A stretch of 64,000 bases of DNA, taken from positions 1,116,001-1,180,000 of the forward strand of contig NZ_JACHIP010000001.1 in assembly GCF_014203275.1 (NCBI RefSeq), given 5' to 3'. This stretch comes from Granulicella aggregans. Lineage in GTDB: Bacteria; Acidobacteriota; Terriglobia; Terriglobales; Acidobacteriaceae. Position numbers and translations under genes: made by a program. The notes below the pieces were generated by a model. That model searched no databases, was not told the origin of the DNA, and saw nothing but the letters and a program-made list of their open reading frames with translations. Shown in pieces: positions 1 through 8,482 of the stretch (position 1 is the first letter of the stretch; every line of letters begins with the position of its first letter).

Positions 1-692
1 TTTCCGCCCGTATCCTTCTGTACAAGGATCGCTGTCGCCAGCACGCGCATGTCCTGCGAAGGGATGCGTTCGAGAAGCTCCATCAATGCGTCGCGAATGG
101 GGAGGCCGAAGTTCTGCTTGCGGAAGACCTCTGCAAACTCGGGACCGACGGGCGCAACGGCGTGTTCCGCAACGATGCTGATCGCGGCGATCATGGAGTG
201 ACCCGCACGAAGCGAGCGGGCGATCATGTCGATGGAGTCGGGAAGATGCTGATTGAAGGCGGCGATCTTCCGCTTGCGCTTGATCTCGAGAACAAGGAAC
301 GGAGAGTACGCTGCAATCCCCGCAGCGAGGAGCGCTACAACCAGCATAGGAATAAAGAGGTAGGTGAAGAAGCACGCGGCCAACGCCAGGCCGAAGCTGG
401 TGACCACCATGGTTCCGAAGTTACTCTTGCTGTCCGATTGCAGGAGGAGAAGCCGGAGGCGCTCCGTGAAGGCGAAGTTCTCGAACATATCCTCAAGCCA
501 ACCGAAGTTACCTTCAGCGAGAGGCTTGAGAAGTCCTTCGCCGCCAGCCGATATCGACCCATCGTAAGACGTACGACGGATCGCGGCCAGGCGATTTGTA
601 AAAGCCTTCTGCTCAGCGGTCGGAGCAGCGAAGACCGCCATGATCACGAAGATCATGATGAGCATGAACAGAAAGGCTGAGAGAAGGAGCAT
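1..692 (-). CDS. tadB: Tad pilus inner-membrane platform protein TadB (partial)
   Basis: The reading frame opens at an ATG (692-690), 14 nt after the tadA stop, and stays open to the left edge, so about 230 N-terminal residues are present and the C-terminus lies outside the window. Residues 1-20 form a strongly hydrophobic segment and a second hydrophobic block lies around residues 90-135. It is followed by the type II secretion F-domain signature region (AAFNQHLPDSIDMIARSLRA, then GHSMIAAI), which is characteristic of TadB/GspF proteins. In the family, TadB with TadC forms the membrane platform contacted by the ATPase TadA. The position directly downstream of cpaF/tadA is the conserved Tad order, and tadC is expected beyond the window. 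The identification is secure; only the length is unknown. Confidence 0.9.
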   Translation of the reverse strand, partial: MLLLSAFLFMLIMIFVIMAVFAAPTAEQKAFTNRLAAIRRTSYDGSISAGGEGLLKPLAEGNFGWLEDMFENFAFTERLRLLLLQSDSKSNFGTMVVTSFGLALAACFFTYLFIPMLVVALLAAGIAAYSPFLVLEIKRKRKIAAFNQHLPDSIDMIARSLRAGHSMIAAISIVAEHAVAPVGPEFAEVFRKQNFGLPIRDALMELLERIPSQDMRVLATAILVQKDTGG

Positions 693-706
693 AGGAAGAC
701 TCGCTT

Positions 707-2059
707 TCAGATTTCGACAGAGTGGTCGAGAAGTCCTGGGGGCAGTGGCATACCCGCGGCGATCAACTTCTCAGCAAACTTTGGAACAACGCCAGTGGCA
801 AAGAACCTTCCCTTTACCTTTCCTTCTTTGGTAAGCCCCTTCTTCTCGAACAGGAAGATGTCCTGCATGCTGACGACATCGCTGAATGCACCGGTGAGCT
901 CGGTAATGTGGGTGATACGACGGCTACCATCGCTCTGCCGGGCAACCTGGACGATGATGTGGACGGCTGCCGCGATCTGCGCACGCACGGCCTTTTCAGC
1001 GAGACGGACTTCGCTCATCATGGCCATGGTCTCGAGGCGGGCCAGGGCGTCTCGCGGAGTGTTGGAGTGGATGGTCGTAATCGAGCCATCGTGACCGGTG
1101 TTCATGGCCTGAAGCATATCGAGCGTCTCTTCGCCACGGACTTCGCCGAGGACGATGCGATCGGGACGCATACGGAGCGCGTTGATGACCAACTCGCGCT
1201 GACGAATCGCGCCCTTGCCTTCTACGTTGGGCGGACGCGTCTCAAGCCGAACGACATGTTCCTGCTTCATCTGCAGTTCGGCTGAATCTTCGATGGTGAC
1301 GATGCGCTCGTTCGGCGAGATGAATCCGGAGAGAACATTGAGCAGCGTCGTCTTACCGGAGCCCGTACCTCCGGAGATGATGATGTTCAGCCTGGCCTTG
1401 ACCGCTCCCTTGAGGGCTTCTAGCATCTGCTGTGTCAGCATGAGGTTGCGGACAAGATCTTCAGCCTGCAGCGGCGTACTGCCGAAGCGACGAATGGAGA
1501 GAATAGGGCCATCCACGGCGAGTGGCGGGATGATGACGTTAATACGCGATCCATCTTTGAGGCGGGCGTCGCACATCGGAGAAGATTCATCGACGCGCCG
1601 GCCGACGGCGGAGACGACCTTATCGATGATGTGGAGGAGATGACGATTGTCCTTGAAAGTGACGTTCGTCTTCTCCAACATGCCGCGCCGTTCAATGTAA
1701 ACGGCGTTATAGGTATTGACGAGAATATCGCTGATAGTCGGATCGTTGAGCAAAGGCTCAAGCGGTCCCAGGCCGAAGACCTCATCGAGAACTTCCTGCG
1801 CGAGGCGGTCGCGCTCGACGGCGCTAAGCGGAACTCCCTGCTCTCCAAGAATCTGCTGAATTAGGACAAAGATCTGTTGCTGACCGGCGCGTGTCTGCTG
1901 GATCTCGTCGAGGCGCTCCAGGTCAAGCCGCTGAATCAGAACCGTGTGAACCGCCGACTTCAACTGCTGCTGAACGTTCTCAGGAACGCCGCGCGAGCCG
2001 CGCATCGGGGATGCCTGTGTGCGCTGTCCTTGTCCGGGAATAACTGCTAAGTCTGCCAT
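707..2059 (-). CDS. tadA: Tad/Flp pilus assembly ATPase TadA (CpaF)
   Basis: A 450-residue secretion ATPase of the VirB11/CpaF type. Visible motifs are the Walker A loop GGTGSGKTT at about residues 220-228, the Walker B region RIVLGEVRG at about 301-309, and the His box around [13 protein letters not shown]. The N-terminal 100 residues carry the usual helical domain before the ATPase core ([18 protein letters not shown]). Known role of the family: a cytoplasmic hexamer that powers polymerisation, and sometimes retraction, of Flp pili. It starts with ATG 17 nt after cpaE and is followed closely by tadB, so it belongs to one minus-strand operon. Length is normal and no key residue is missing. 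Confidence 0.96.
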   Translation of the reverse strand: MADLAVIPGQGQRTQASPMRGSRGVPENVQQQLKSAVHTVLIQRLDLERLDEIQQTRAGQQQIFVLIQQILGEQGVPLSAVERDRLAQEVLDEVFGLGPLEPLLNDPTISDILVNTYNAVYIERRGMLEKTNVTFKDNRHLLHIIDKVVSAVGRRVDESSPMCDARLKDGSRINVIIPPLAVDGPILSIRRFGSTPLQAEDLVRNLMLTQQMLEALKGAVKARLNIIISGGTGSGKTTLLNVLSGFISPNERIVTIEDSAELQMKQEHVVRLETRPPNVEGKGAIRQRELVINALRMRPDRIVLGEVRGEETLDMLQAMNTGHDGSITTIHSNTPRDALARLETMAMMSEVRLAEKAVRAQIAAAVHIIVQVARQSDGSRRITHITELTGAFSDVVSMQDIFLFEKKGLTKEGKVKGRFFATGVVPKFAEKLIAAGMPLPPGLLDHSVEI

Positions 2060-2076
2060 TGAAAAATTGCCTCAGT

Positions 2077-3324
2077 TTACGAACTGGGTTGCTTGGTGAG
2101 GAAGCCAAAGAACGATTTGCTCTTTTGCTCGGCTGGCGCGGCGACAGTTGCTGCTCCGGTCAGCGACGCAACCCAGTTGATGAGCTGGAGCGAGAACTCA
2201 GACTTCCTGTTAGGTGCGATTGGCTCTCCCAGGTTCACCGATCGGACAAGTTCGGTATAGCTATTGGGAAGCTTGATGGCGATTGGAAGCCGGATCGCCT
2301 TCTCGATCTGCTCCACCCTGACGGCATAACGTGAAGAGAAGCGGTTGATCACGACGTGCATCTTCTCCGTGGTGCTGTCCATGCGGCCGAGGTTGTCTAC
2401 GTAGCGCGACAGATCGCGGATCGCTCCGATCTCCGGCGTAGCGACGAGGTAGATCTCGTCGGACGACTCGAGAACCGCAAGATCGGCTTCCTGCAAGGTG
2501 TTGGAGCAGTCCACAACGATGTATTCATACTCGGTGCGGAGGAACTCGATGAGCCGGGTAACCGACTCTGAATCAAGCATGCGGCTTCCACCGCAGACGT
2601 CGGGAGAAGACAGAACTTCCAGTCCACTCGGATGGCGAGCGGTGAATCCATGGAGGAGCTCGCTGTCCAGACGCGTGACGTTTCTGACAAGTTCGTGGAA
2701 GTTGTACTGCGTGCCGTCGACGCCCAGGTAGACGCAGATGTGGCCGAGCTCGGGACGGTTGTCGATCAGCAGCGTCTTCTTCTGATGGCACTGTACGAGA
2801 TAGAGCGCGAGGTGCACAGCAAGAGTGGTCGTTCCTACTCCACCCTTGGCGCCGAAGAATGAGAGCACCTTGCCGGAAGTCATGGTGCGCAGTGGCGTCG
2901 ACTTGCGCTGGTGAGTGAGCCGTTCGAAGAGGTCGATCGCGTCGTCTTCAGAGAAGGACCTGGCGAGGAATTCCGTGCACCCGTTGCGCATGGCAAGGAG
3001 CATTGTCTCCGTATCCTGGTCTTTGGACAAGGCAACAATGGTGATCTTGCCCCCGAAGACCTGCTGTAGATAGAGGGTCGATTCGATGGCGCGTTCGGCG
3101 TCCTGGTCGTAGTCGACGATAGCGATGCAGACCTCGGACATCTTCAACTGCTGGCTGATGTTCGGGCGACGCTCATCGGAGACATAGGTCTCGAAATCTG
3201 CGGTGGTTAACGACCACGAGATCTTATCGGCGGCGTCGAGCAGCGTCTGGATGACCTGTTCGCCCGCACCGACGGTCACGATCGTTGCGGTGAGTATGCC
3301 GGTGCTGAGCCTGTTCGTGGTCAC
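2077..3324 (-). CDS. cpaE: Tad pilus localisation ATPase CpaE/TadZ
   Basis: A 415-residue protein with an N-terminal receiver-like region (about 10-145) and a C-terminal MinD/ParA-type ATPase. The P-loop reads KGGVGTTT at residues 160-167. The second Lys of the deviant Walker A motif is Thr, as in many CpaE/TadZ proteins, so its ATPase behaviour may be atypical. In the family it places the pilus machine at the cell pole and recruits other Tad proteins. The start is a GTG; AGGGG lies about 10 nt upstream. An in-frame upstream alternative was not seen. It sits between cpaC and tadA with short gaps (47 and 17 nt). Confidence 0.92.
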   Translation of the reverse strand: MTTNRLSTGILTATIVTVGAGEQVIQTLLDAADKISWSLTTADFETYVSDERRPNISQQLKMSEVCIAIVDYDQDAERAIESTLYLQQVFGGKITIVALSKDQDTETMLLAMRNGCTEFLARSFSEDDAIDLFERLTHQRKSTPLRTMTSGKVLSFFGAKGGVGTTTLAVHLALYLVQCHQKKTLLIDNRPELGHICVYLGVDGTQYNFHELVRNVTRLDSELLHGFTARHPSGLEVLSSPDVCGGSRMLDSESVTRLIEFLRTEYEYIVVDCSNTLQEADLAVLESSDEIYLVATPEIGAIRDLSRYVDNLGRMDSTTEKMHVVINRFSSRYAVRVEQIEKAIRLPIAIKLPNSYTELVRSVNLGEPIAPNRKSEFSLQLINWVASLTGAATVAAPAEQKSKSFFGFLTKQPSS

Positions 3325-3371
3325 GTTGCGGATCCCCTTGTTGAGTTACTTCCTCGTGCGATTTGAATCTG

Positions 3372-4823
3372 TTACCTGCTGCCTGCGGGCACGTCCGCGC
3401 TCTTCGGCAGCGTCTGATCAAACTTGTCTGGAGCCAGGAACGGAATGACTGGCTTGGGCTCTGGCGGAAGAGGATCGGCTCCCTTCAGCGGGTTCACGAT
3501 CTCCGGTGTAACGATCACGATCAGCTCGCCGACAGAGTGAGTGACACTCTTCGACCGGAAGAGCTGGCCAAGGATGGGCACGTTCCCGATACCCGGCGTA
3601 AGGCTGTAGAGGTCGGTCGTCCGACGATCGAGCAAGCCTGAGATAGCAAAGCTTTGACCGCTGTTCAGGGTCACCTGGGTGTCCGCTCTCCGCGTGGAGA
3701 TGGCTGGGATGGTATAGCCGCTGATGGTGACAGCGTTGGTGTAGTCAAGTGCGCTCACTTCGGGAGCGACCTTGAGCTCAATCGTGCCGTCCGCGTTCAC
3801 GACCGGGGTGAACTCCAGCTTCACTCCATAGGAACGGAACTGGATGGTGATGGTTGTCGCTCCCGTGGAGCTGCCTTGCACGACCGGAAAGGGAAACTCG
3901 CCGCCCGCAAGGAAGTTGGCCTTCTCTCCGCTCAGGGTCGTGATGCTCGGCTCCGCGAGTATCTGCAGCACCTGCTTGCTCTCAAGATCCTGAAGGCTCG
4001 CACCCACGTTCAGCTTGGAGCTGAAGAGCAGGAAGTTGAGGGCGTTTGCGACTGTGAGCGTGCCTGGGGCCGACGTCGTGGGTGGAGTGTAAGTCGGGCT
4101 CGTCTGGAACTGCTGTGTCGTGGTGTTCGAGATGAGGCTGCCGCCCTGGCTGAAGAAGTTAAAGGCGAACTGGTTTGCCTTGGAGCGATCGACTTCAACG
4201 ACGCGAACCTTCAAGGTGACCTGCTTGACCAGGGCGCGATTGACCACGATCGAGTTCGACACGTCTTTGGCGTACATACTCGCGAGCTTGACCGCCGCCT
4301 CTGCCTTGGCATCCGTGCTGACGGTGCCGGTGAGAACAACGTGGGCTTCACGGCTGTGCACATGTACATCTTCGAGCGGGAGTGCGCGCTTGATGGATGC
4401 CTCGAGGTCCTCCACATCGACATCAGAGGAAAAGAGATACGCGCGAGTGTTGCCCGACTCGTCCCAGAGGATGACGGAGCCAATGCCGGGAGCCTTGGCC
4501 GTCACCACAATCTGGTGGGGGCTGGCGGTGTAGGAGTCGACCACCGTGGGATTGGCGACGTACACGCGCTTTACCCGCTCGGCGGTATCGAGAAACATGG
4601 TGTGGCCAACGATGACGTGAAAGGCGTCTCCAGATGTCGACCGTTCAGAGAACGCGGCGACCGAACTCGGGGTAGTCGCTGATGCCAGTTCCGTGGGCCT
4701 CGCCGGAGTTTGGGCGCGAGACTGGCCGGCTGCGGAGCAGAATGCAATGACCATCGCGAGGATAATCGCGAGCGACTTCAATATCTGTTGATAGAACCGA
4801 GGTGAGAGCGGGTGGATGTTCAT
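3372..4823 (-). CDS. cpaC: Tad pilus outer-membrane secretin CpaC/RcpA
   Basis: A 483-residue secretin with a Sec signal peptide (hydrophobic core about residues 12-32). The T2SS/T3SS pilus N-domain follows at about 60-130 (VIVGHTMFLDTAERVKRVYV), then a BON-like stretch at about 135-195, then the secretin beta-domain at about 285-455 (VLQILAEPSITTLSGEKANF, later GQSFAISGLL). In the family it forms the outer-membrane channel through which the Flp pilus exits. Its ATG overlaps the cpaB stop by 4 nt (ATGA), implying translational coupling. A Pro-rich tail of about 25 residues follows the secretin core. Confidence 0.94.
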   Translation of the reverse strand: MNIHPLSPRFYQQILKSLAIILAMVIAFCSAAGQSRAQTPARPTELASATTPSSVAAFSERSTSGDAFHVIVGHTMFLDTAERVKRVYVANPTVVDSYTASPHQIVVTAKAPGIGSVILWDESGNTRAYLFSSDVDVEDLEASIKRALPLEDVHVHSREAHVVLTGTVSTDAKAEAAVKLASMYAKDVSNSIVVNRALVKQVTLKVRVVEVDRSKANQFAFNFFSQGGSLISNTTTQQFQTSPTYTPPTTSAPGTLTVANALNFLLFSSKLNVGASLQDLESKQVLQILAEPSITTLSGEKANFLAGGEFPFPVVQGSSTGATTITIQFRSYGVKLEFTPVVNADGTIELKVAPEVSALDYTNAVTISGYTIPAISTRRADTQVTLNSGQSFAISGLLDRRTTDLYSLTPGIGNVPILGQLFRSKSVTHSVGELIVIVTPEIVNPLKGADPLPPEPKPVIPFLAPDKFDQTLPKSADVPAGSR

Positions 4824-5647
4824 TTGAAGGTCTCCACGCTCTGCTTGCCATTCGAGACCGTTTCGACGGCGTAAGCGGAGCTTGTCGGAGCACTGGGCCG
4901 GGATATGCGGGGAGCTGAATTGACCGGCGCAAGCAGGCGTGGCGCGTCGCTTCCATCCAGCTGTGAGAGCTGCATCGAGGAGCCTTTGATCTGTTCGCGA
5001 TCAAGACCATTTCTCAGAACAAAGTGGACGATTCCCTGCGAGCTGGCCAGAACGACACGCTCCGCGTCCGTCGGCTTGACGAGCAGCGTCACAACGTTCA
5101 CCGAGTTCGCCTTGCCTTCTGGGTCTGGCTGGAACTTCTGTCCCGCCGCGAGAATCTCGACATCCTGGAGGATCGTGGTTGTAATCGGATCGCTGTTGCT
5201 GGCGGTGTGATACGTGACGAGAACGTCGACGTGGGTCCCAGGCAGCAGGAAGCCGGCGACTCCGACGACATCGTCAGAACGGAGCGAGATGGCGCGCATT
5301 CCGTCGGGAATCTTGACGGTGAGACCGAGTCCGGTGCCTGGGGCAGACAACTGTCGCTCCAGGATTGGCTGGCCTGCCGAGAGCGGATAAAGGACTACAC
5401 GGCCCTCAACTTCTTCAGGCTTGGCGAAGGCGCCGGTCAGCGGAGTCGCCTCGGGCCAATCAATGAGGTTGAGGCTGCCAGGCTTGAGCATCTCGCCCGC
5501 TTCAAGGTTGAGCGCAGCAGCAACATACTGGTGCCTGAGCGCGGCATTTCCGCGAGGCTTGGAAAACTTCTGGCTGAGCCAGTAGGTGAAGATGCCGGAG
5601 ATCGCGAGAGCGATGGCAAGTGCGGTGATGAGACGTTTGGTATTCAT
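4820..5647 (-). CDS. cpaB: Flp pilus assembly protein CpaB/RcpC
   Basis: A 275-residue protein anchored by one N-terminal hydrophobic segment (about 5-24). A SAF domain follows at about 40-105 (LEAGEMLKPGSLNLIDWPEA), then the RcpC/CpaB domain at about 110-215 (GMRAISLRSDDVVGVAGFLL). The SAF fold is known to bind glycans in related proteins, and CpaB is a periplasmic partner of the CpaC secretin. It starts 3 nt after the prepilin peptidase and overlaps cpaC by 4 nt. The C-terminal 60 residues are Ser/Pro-rich and probably disordered. Confidence 0.92.
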   Translation of the reverse strand: MNTKRLITALAIALAISGIFTYWLSQKFSKPRGNAALRHQYVAAALNLEAGEMLKPGSLNLIDWPEATPLTGAFAKPEEVEGRVVLYPLSAGQPILERQLSAPGTGLGLTVKIPDGMRAISLRSDDVVGVAGFLLPGTHVDVLVTYHTASNSDPITTTILQDVEILAAGQKFQPDPEGKANSVNVVTLLVKPTDAERVVLASSQGIVHFVLRNGLDREQIKGSSMQLSQLDGSDAPRLLAPVNSAPRISRPSAPTSSAYAVETVSNGKQSVETFK

Positions 5648-5650
5648 GAT

Positions 5651-6193
5651 TTAGCGCTGCACCCCCTGCAGGTAAAGCGTCAAGGCACATCCTGCCGTGA
5701 TTGCCAGTGCATAAGGAAGGCGCAACGTAGATGCGTTGAGAACGTTGATCTCTGGATGAGGCGTGAGACCAGCGCTACGATGATGGCTTACCAGTTCAAC
5801 CACGTTGAGGATGGTCTGCTTGACCCGTCCCGAGGCGAGTGCCAGGGCGGCTGCCATAATTCCACCGGCGATCGCGGTGAAGGCCAGCAGGCCGACGATG
5901 TAATGGAGACCGCAGATACATCCGACCGCAGTGATGAGCTTGACGTCGCCCGCGCCCATTCCCCCGGCCAGGTAAAAGACCAGGAAGACCAGACCGCAGA
6001 TGAGACCCGCCGCCGCAGAGATGGCCATCTGACGCCAGCCACCCATTGAGAGATGGAGCAGCAACCCAAACACGATCGAAGGTCCAGTCAGCAGATTGGG
6101 TACCCGTCGGCTCTTCACATCGAAGAATGAGCCCACGAGGGCGCAGACTGAAGCCGCCGCCGGGTACACGAGTTCGCTGTCAATCCGAATCAT
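5651..6193 (-). CDS. cpaA: Tad prepilin peptidase CpaA/TadV (A24 family)
   Basis: A polytopic aspartic protease of about 180 residues. From the chosen start, the two catalytic Asp residues are D25 (FFDVKSRRVPN) and D83 in the GMGAGD motif, the A24 GxGD signature. In the family it cleaves the Flp prepilin leader. An upstream ATG at 6277 would add 28 polar residues and run into a hairpin, whereas the ATG at 6193 follows GGAAAG by 8 nt and leads straight into the first membrane segment; I prefer 6193. It is the first gene after the pilin, with cpaB 3 nt downstream. Confidence 0.9.
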   Translation of the reverse strand: MIRIDSELVYPAAASVCALVGSFFDVKSRRVPNLLTGPSIVFGLLLHLSMGGWRQMAISAAAGLICGLVFLVFYLAGGMGAGDVKLITAVGCICGLHYIVGLLAFTAIAGGIMAAALALASGRVKQTILNVVELVSHHRSAGLTPHPEINVLNASTLRLPYALAITAGCALTLYLQGVQR

Positions 6194-6269
6194 TGGAGTT
6201 GTCTTTCCATTCGAGAGGTGACCGTAAACGTTGAGGAATGCCAGGATGTTTTCCCCGGCAGCCGAGTTC

Positions 6270-6335
6270 GCTCCCACGGGTTGGGTGGGAGCACATCGCG
6301 AAGGGGAGGTACCCGAACGCTCGGGCAGCCCTCCC
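6270..6335 (-). terminator. Two tandem hairpins between flp and cpaA
   Basis: Hairpin 1 (6270-6292) has perfect 8-bp arms GCTCCCAC/GTGGGAGC around a 7-nt loop. Hairpin 2 (6304-6335) is nested: outer arms GGGAGG/CCTCCC enclose CCCGA/TCGGG with a 4-nt loop. Neither has a clear U tract on the minus strand. They lie just after the pilin stop (6352) and before the prepilin peptidase start, where partial termination or 3'-end stabilisation would let the major pilin be made in excess over the assembly proteins. The structures are seen directly; the function is inferred. Confidence 0.6.
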
Positions 6336-6351
6336 TCAACACGCCAGATTT

Positions 6352-6534
6352 CTAGACATTGCTGGTGAGGGTCGTGCCGATGGTGCCGAATGCGGTGCCG
6401 ATGGCGGTTGAGAGGGTCTTCATGGAAGCAACTGCGCCGAGACCAACCAGGGCCGCAACGAGAGCGTATTCGATCAGGTCCTGGCCGGACTCGTCGTTGA
6501 CCAGATTCTTGAGCAGGTTCTTGAGGTTCATCAT
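6352..6534 (-). CDS. flp: Flp major pilin prepilin
   Basis: A 60-residue prepilin. The leader ends in ESG and the processing site is G17/Q18, giving mature QDLIEYAL with Glu at +5 and Tyr at +6, the Flp signature. A hydrophobic helix of about 20 residues follows, then a short Ser/Thr-rich tail. The open frame continues upstream to 6849, but the ATG at 6534 is preceded by AGGAGA at 7 nt and gives the family's usual size, so the longer frame is rejected. It is the first gene of the Tad operon and probably the most highly expressed. Confidence 0.93.
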   Translation of the reverse strand: MMNLKNLLKNLVNDESGQDLIEYALVAALVGLGAVASMKTLSTAIGTAFGTIGTTLTSNV

Positions 6535-7146
6535 GTTATTTCTCCTGTTTTTTCCAGTCGTCGTTGAGCGGCTTCTGGCTTGGATTGAGGATAGGAAGGT
6601 TCCGTGGGGGCTACAATCACGCGAACGTGTTACCCAAAAGACGTTCGTCCGGCAATCCAATTCAAAAGAGACCGGGAGGCAGATTTCTCCAGGCTCTACT
6701 GCTCTATCGGCAAGATTTATAAGGAATTGAATAGATAGAAAAAATCTTCTTCGAGGCTCGGAGATAGAACTGGGGATGCCCTTTTCGGGGCAATTTATAT
6801 GAGCATTTTCAACGAGAAAACCGCCCGGCTGGGTTGAGTAACGAACCAAGGAGTCAAGACAAGTCCATTACAAGCGGCGCTGGAGTTGTTATGCGATGAA
6901 AGCCTCCCTGCCAGCGGCCTTGAACGCCCGATCTGGCGTGTGGCGTCACATCTACAACGGAAGTAATGTTCTCCCTTCGCTGCGCCCGGGGTTACATGAC
7001 GGATTGACCACGCAACTCCGCGATGGGTTGCGGAAGAGGATAAGATAGCGAGAGACCCATTCGGCCTCTGCGTCGCGCCGATCGATCCGCAATCGGATCC
7101 ATGATCGGGATGCGCGAACCGCAGCGGTACGCAGCAGTGAGGAAAC
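6535..7146. other. Intergenic region between divergent flp and ACP genes
   Basis: About 610 nt with no convincing gene. It must hold the promoter(s) for the minus-strand pilus operon and for the plus-strand ACP gene. I see the pilin Shine-Dalgarno next to 6534, a comparatively AT-rich stretch around 6700-6760, and a short imperfect stem near 6776-6790 (TGCCC/GGGCA). I could not identify a persuasive sigma-70 or sigma-54 promoter by eye. Confidence 0.4.
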
Positions 7147-7443
7147 TTGTCCGAGACCGTTCAACCAGTGTCGTCAGCTCCGCAGGAGAGCGTCGAGCAG
7201 CGCGTTCTCCGGGTCATCGCCGTTACCCGCAGGGTTCCCGTGGAGACGATCCACGCCACCAGCACCTTCGAAGAGCTGGGAATCGACTCACTCGATCGCA
7301 TCAACATCCTCTTCGAGCTCGAAGGCGAGTTTGAAATCGAGATTGACGATGAACAGGCAAAGCAGGTGACGACCCTGCAGCAGATGATCGACGGGATTAC
7401 GCTACTGCTGGCAGCGAAAGCGGCAAAGGAAGCGAGCGCCTGA
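7147..7443 (+). CDS. Acyl carrier protein
   Basis: A 98-residue protein with the ACP fold and the phosphopantetheine site LGIDSLDRI, Ser at residue 48. The helix III region is acidic (EGEFEIEIDD), typical of carrier proteins. The start is a TTG preceded by GAGGAA at about 4 nt; a GTG seven codons on is an alternative. The N-terminal 15 residues and the Ala/Lys-rich tail extend beyond a minimal ACP. It is a dedicated carrier rather than the fatty-acid AcpP, because no fab genes are nearby. The nearest metabolic neighbours are an SPT-like enzyme and an SDR, suggesting that it supplies an acyl thioester for long-chain-base synthesis (inference). Confidence 0.85.
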   Translation: MSETVQPVSSAPQESVEQRVLRVIAVTRRVPVETIHATSTFEELGIDSLDRINILFELEGEFEIEIDDEQAKQVTTLQQMIDGITLLLAAKAAKEASA

Positions 7444-7522
7444 TCTGAGGCCACCCCAGCGATGGTGTCAGGCGCGCAACCATCTCATGTCTACCTCGTA
7501 CTCGACGCTAAACTGGTGAGCT

Positions 7523-8158
7523 ATGAGAACCCCGCACAGGCTCACCGTCGCGAAGCACCCCCACCGCGATCCGAGTGCGGCCAGATTCAAGACGAGCCTC
7601 GCATGTCTCTTGTTCCTTCTGCCTTTGGCGGGATGTGGGAGCGGAGTGCATAGAACAGACGAGTTGCCTGCATCTTTCAACGACGAGACCGTCTTCCTTG
7701 GGGACTCGATCACCTGCTTCTGGAGCTTGCCGGAGCACAACGCCGGTATTCCCGGACAGACCACCTCCCAGATCGAAGCAAGATTCCAGACAGCCGTCGT
7801 CCAAAGCGGCTTGCCTAAAGTCGTCATTCTCACGGGTGCGAACGACGTCCGAGTGGCGAATCCCGACTATTCAGGAGTCTTGGCCAACATCCAGAAGATG
7901 GTCGCGCAGGGTAAGCAAGCAGGCATCGACGTGATCCTTTGCGAACTCACCCCCATCACATGCTGCGACACTCAGGTCCGGACGCTGAATGCCATGATCA
8001 AGGACTACGCTAAGTCCCGAAACCTTCTCCTGGTCGACTATTACACTCCCATGGCAGGGAAGGACTCCACGTACCTGGGGGACGGTCTCCACCCGAACGC
8101 GCTGGGATACTCCATCATGGAAGACACCCTTACGAAATCCCTTAAACCGGTCAGTTAA
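7523..8158 (+). CDS. SGNH/GDSL-family hydrolase, predicted lipoprotein
   Basis: A 211-residue protein. Residues 23-38 form a lipoprotein signal ending in LPLAGC, with Cys38 as the lipidation site. The SGNH blocks are all visible: block I GDSIT with Ser62, a block II Gly near NAGIPG, block III GAND with Asn107, and block V DGLHPN with Asp187 and His190. Family members are esterases, lipases or acyl/acetyl hydrolases on lipids or glycans; the substrate here cannot be read from sequence. It lies about 80 nt after the ACP gene, possibly co-transcribed. The first 22 residues are polar and the true start may be downstream. Confidence 0.82.
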   Translation: MRTPHRLTVAKHPHRDPSAARFKTSLACLLFLLPLAGCGSGVHRTDELPASFNDETVFLGDSITCFWSLPEHNAGIPGQTTSQIEARFQTAVVQSGLPKVVILTGANDVRVANPDYSGVLANIQKMVAQGKQAGIDVILCELTPITCCDTQVRTLNAMIKDYAKSRNLLLVDYYTPMAGKDSTYLGDGLHPNALGYSIMEDTLTKSLKPVS

Positions 8159-8257
8159 GGCTACGGGACAATATCTGGACGCAACCCTGAACTTCCCGCC
8201 CGTCGCTTCCGTACTAGAACTTCGGAAGCTTCCAAGAGATGGTTCAGGAGAAGACTT

Positions 8258-8482
8258 ATGGTCACGCTCACCGTTCTGATGCTGCTCTACTTTCTGCCAA
8301 CGGTGATCGCATCGCAGCGCGGTCACTCATTAGGTGGAATCCTCATGATGAATCTCTTCTTTGGCTGGACGGGCATCGGCTGGTTTGCGTTGATGCTCTG
8401 GGCGTTGCTGTCTCCGCCTCCGTTTTATTATGCCGTCCGGCCCGTCTACTACCAGCCCTATGGTGGCTGGCGCAGATACTAA
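8258..8482 (+). CDS. Small superinfection-immunity-family membrane protein
   Basis: A 74-residue protein with two hydrophobic segments and the signature NLFFGWTGIGWFALMLWAL, matching the superinfection immunity family named after the phage T4 Imm protein. Most bacterial members are chromosomal and of unknown role. The tail is Tyr/Pro-rich (YYQPYGGWRRY). The start is supported by AGGAGA 7 nt upstream of the ATG. Its stop overlaps the stop of the convergent SDR gene by 4 nt. No phage genes are nearby, so an anti-phage function should not be assumed. Confidence 0.78.
   Translation: MVTLTVLMLLYFLPTVIASQRGHSLGGILMMNLFFGWTGIGWFALMLWALLSPPPFYYAVRPVYYQPYGGWRRY

Noticed and set aside
6535..6849. Longer form of the Flp pilin (165 residues)
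   Set aside because: The extension has no pilin-like features and the internal ATG at 6534 has a strong Shine-Dalgarno and gives the normal 60-residue size.
8258..8482. Prophage or phage-defence island suggested by the superinfection-immunity family name
   Set aside because: No integrase, structural phage genes, att repeats or tRNA were found around it; the family is common on chromosomes.
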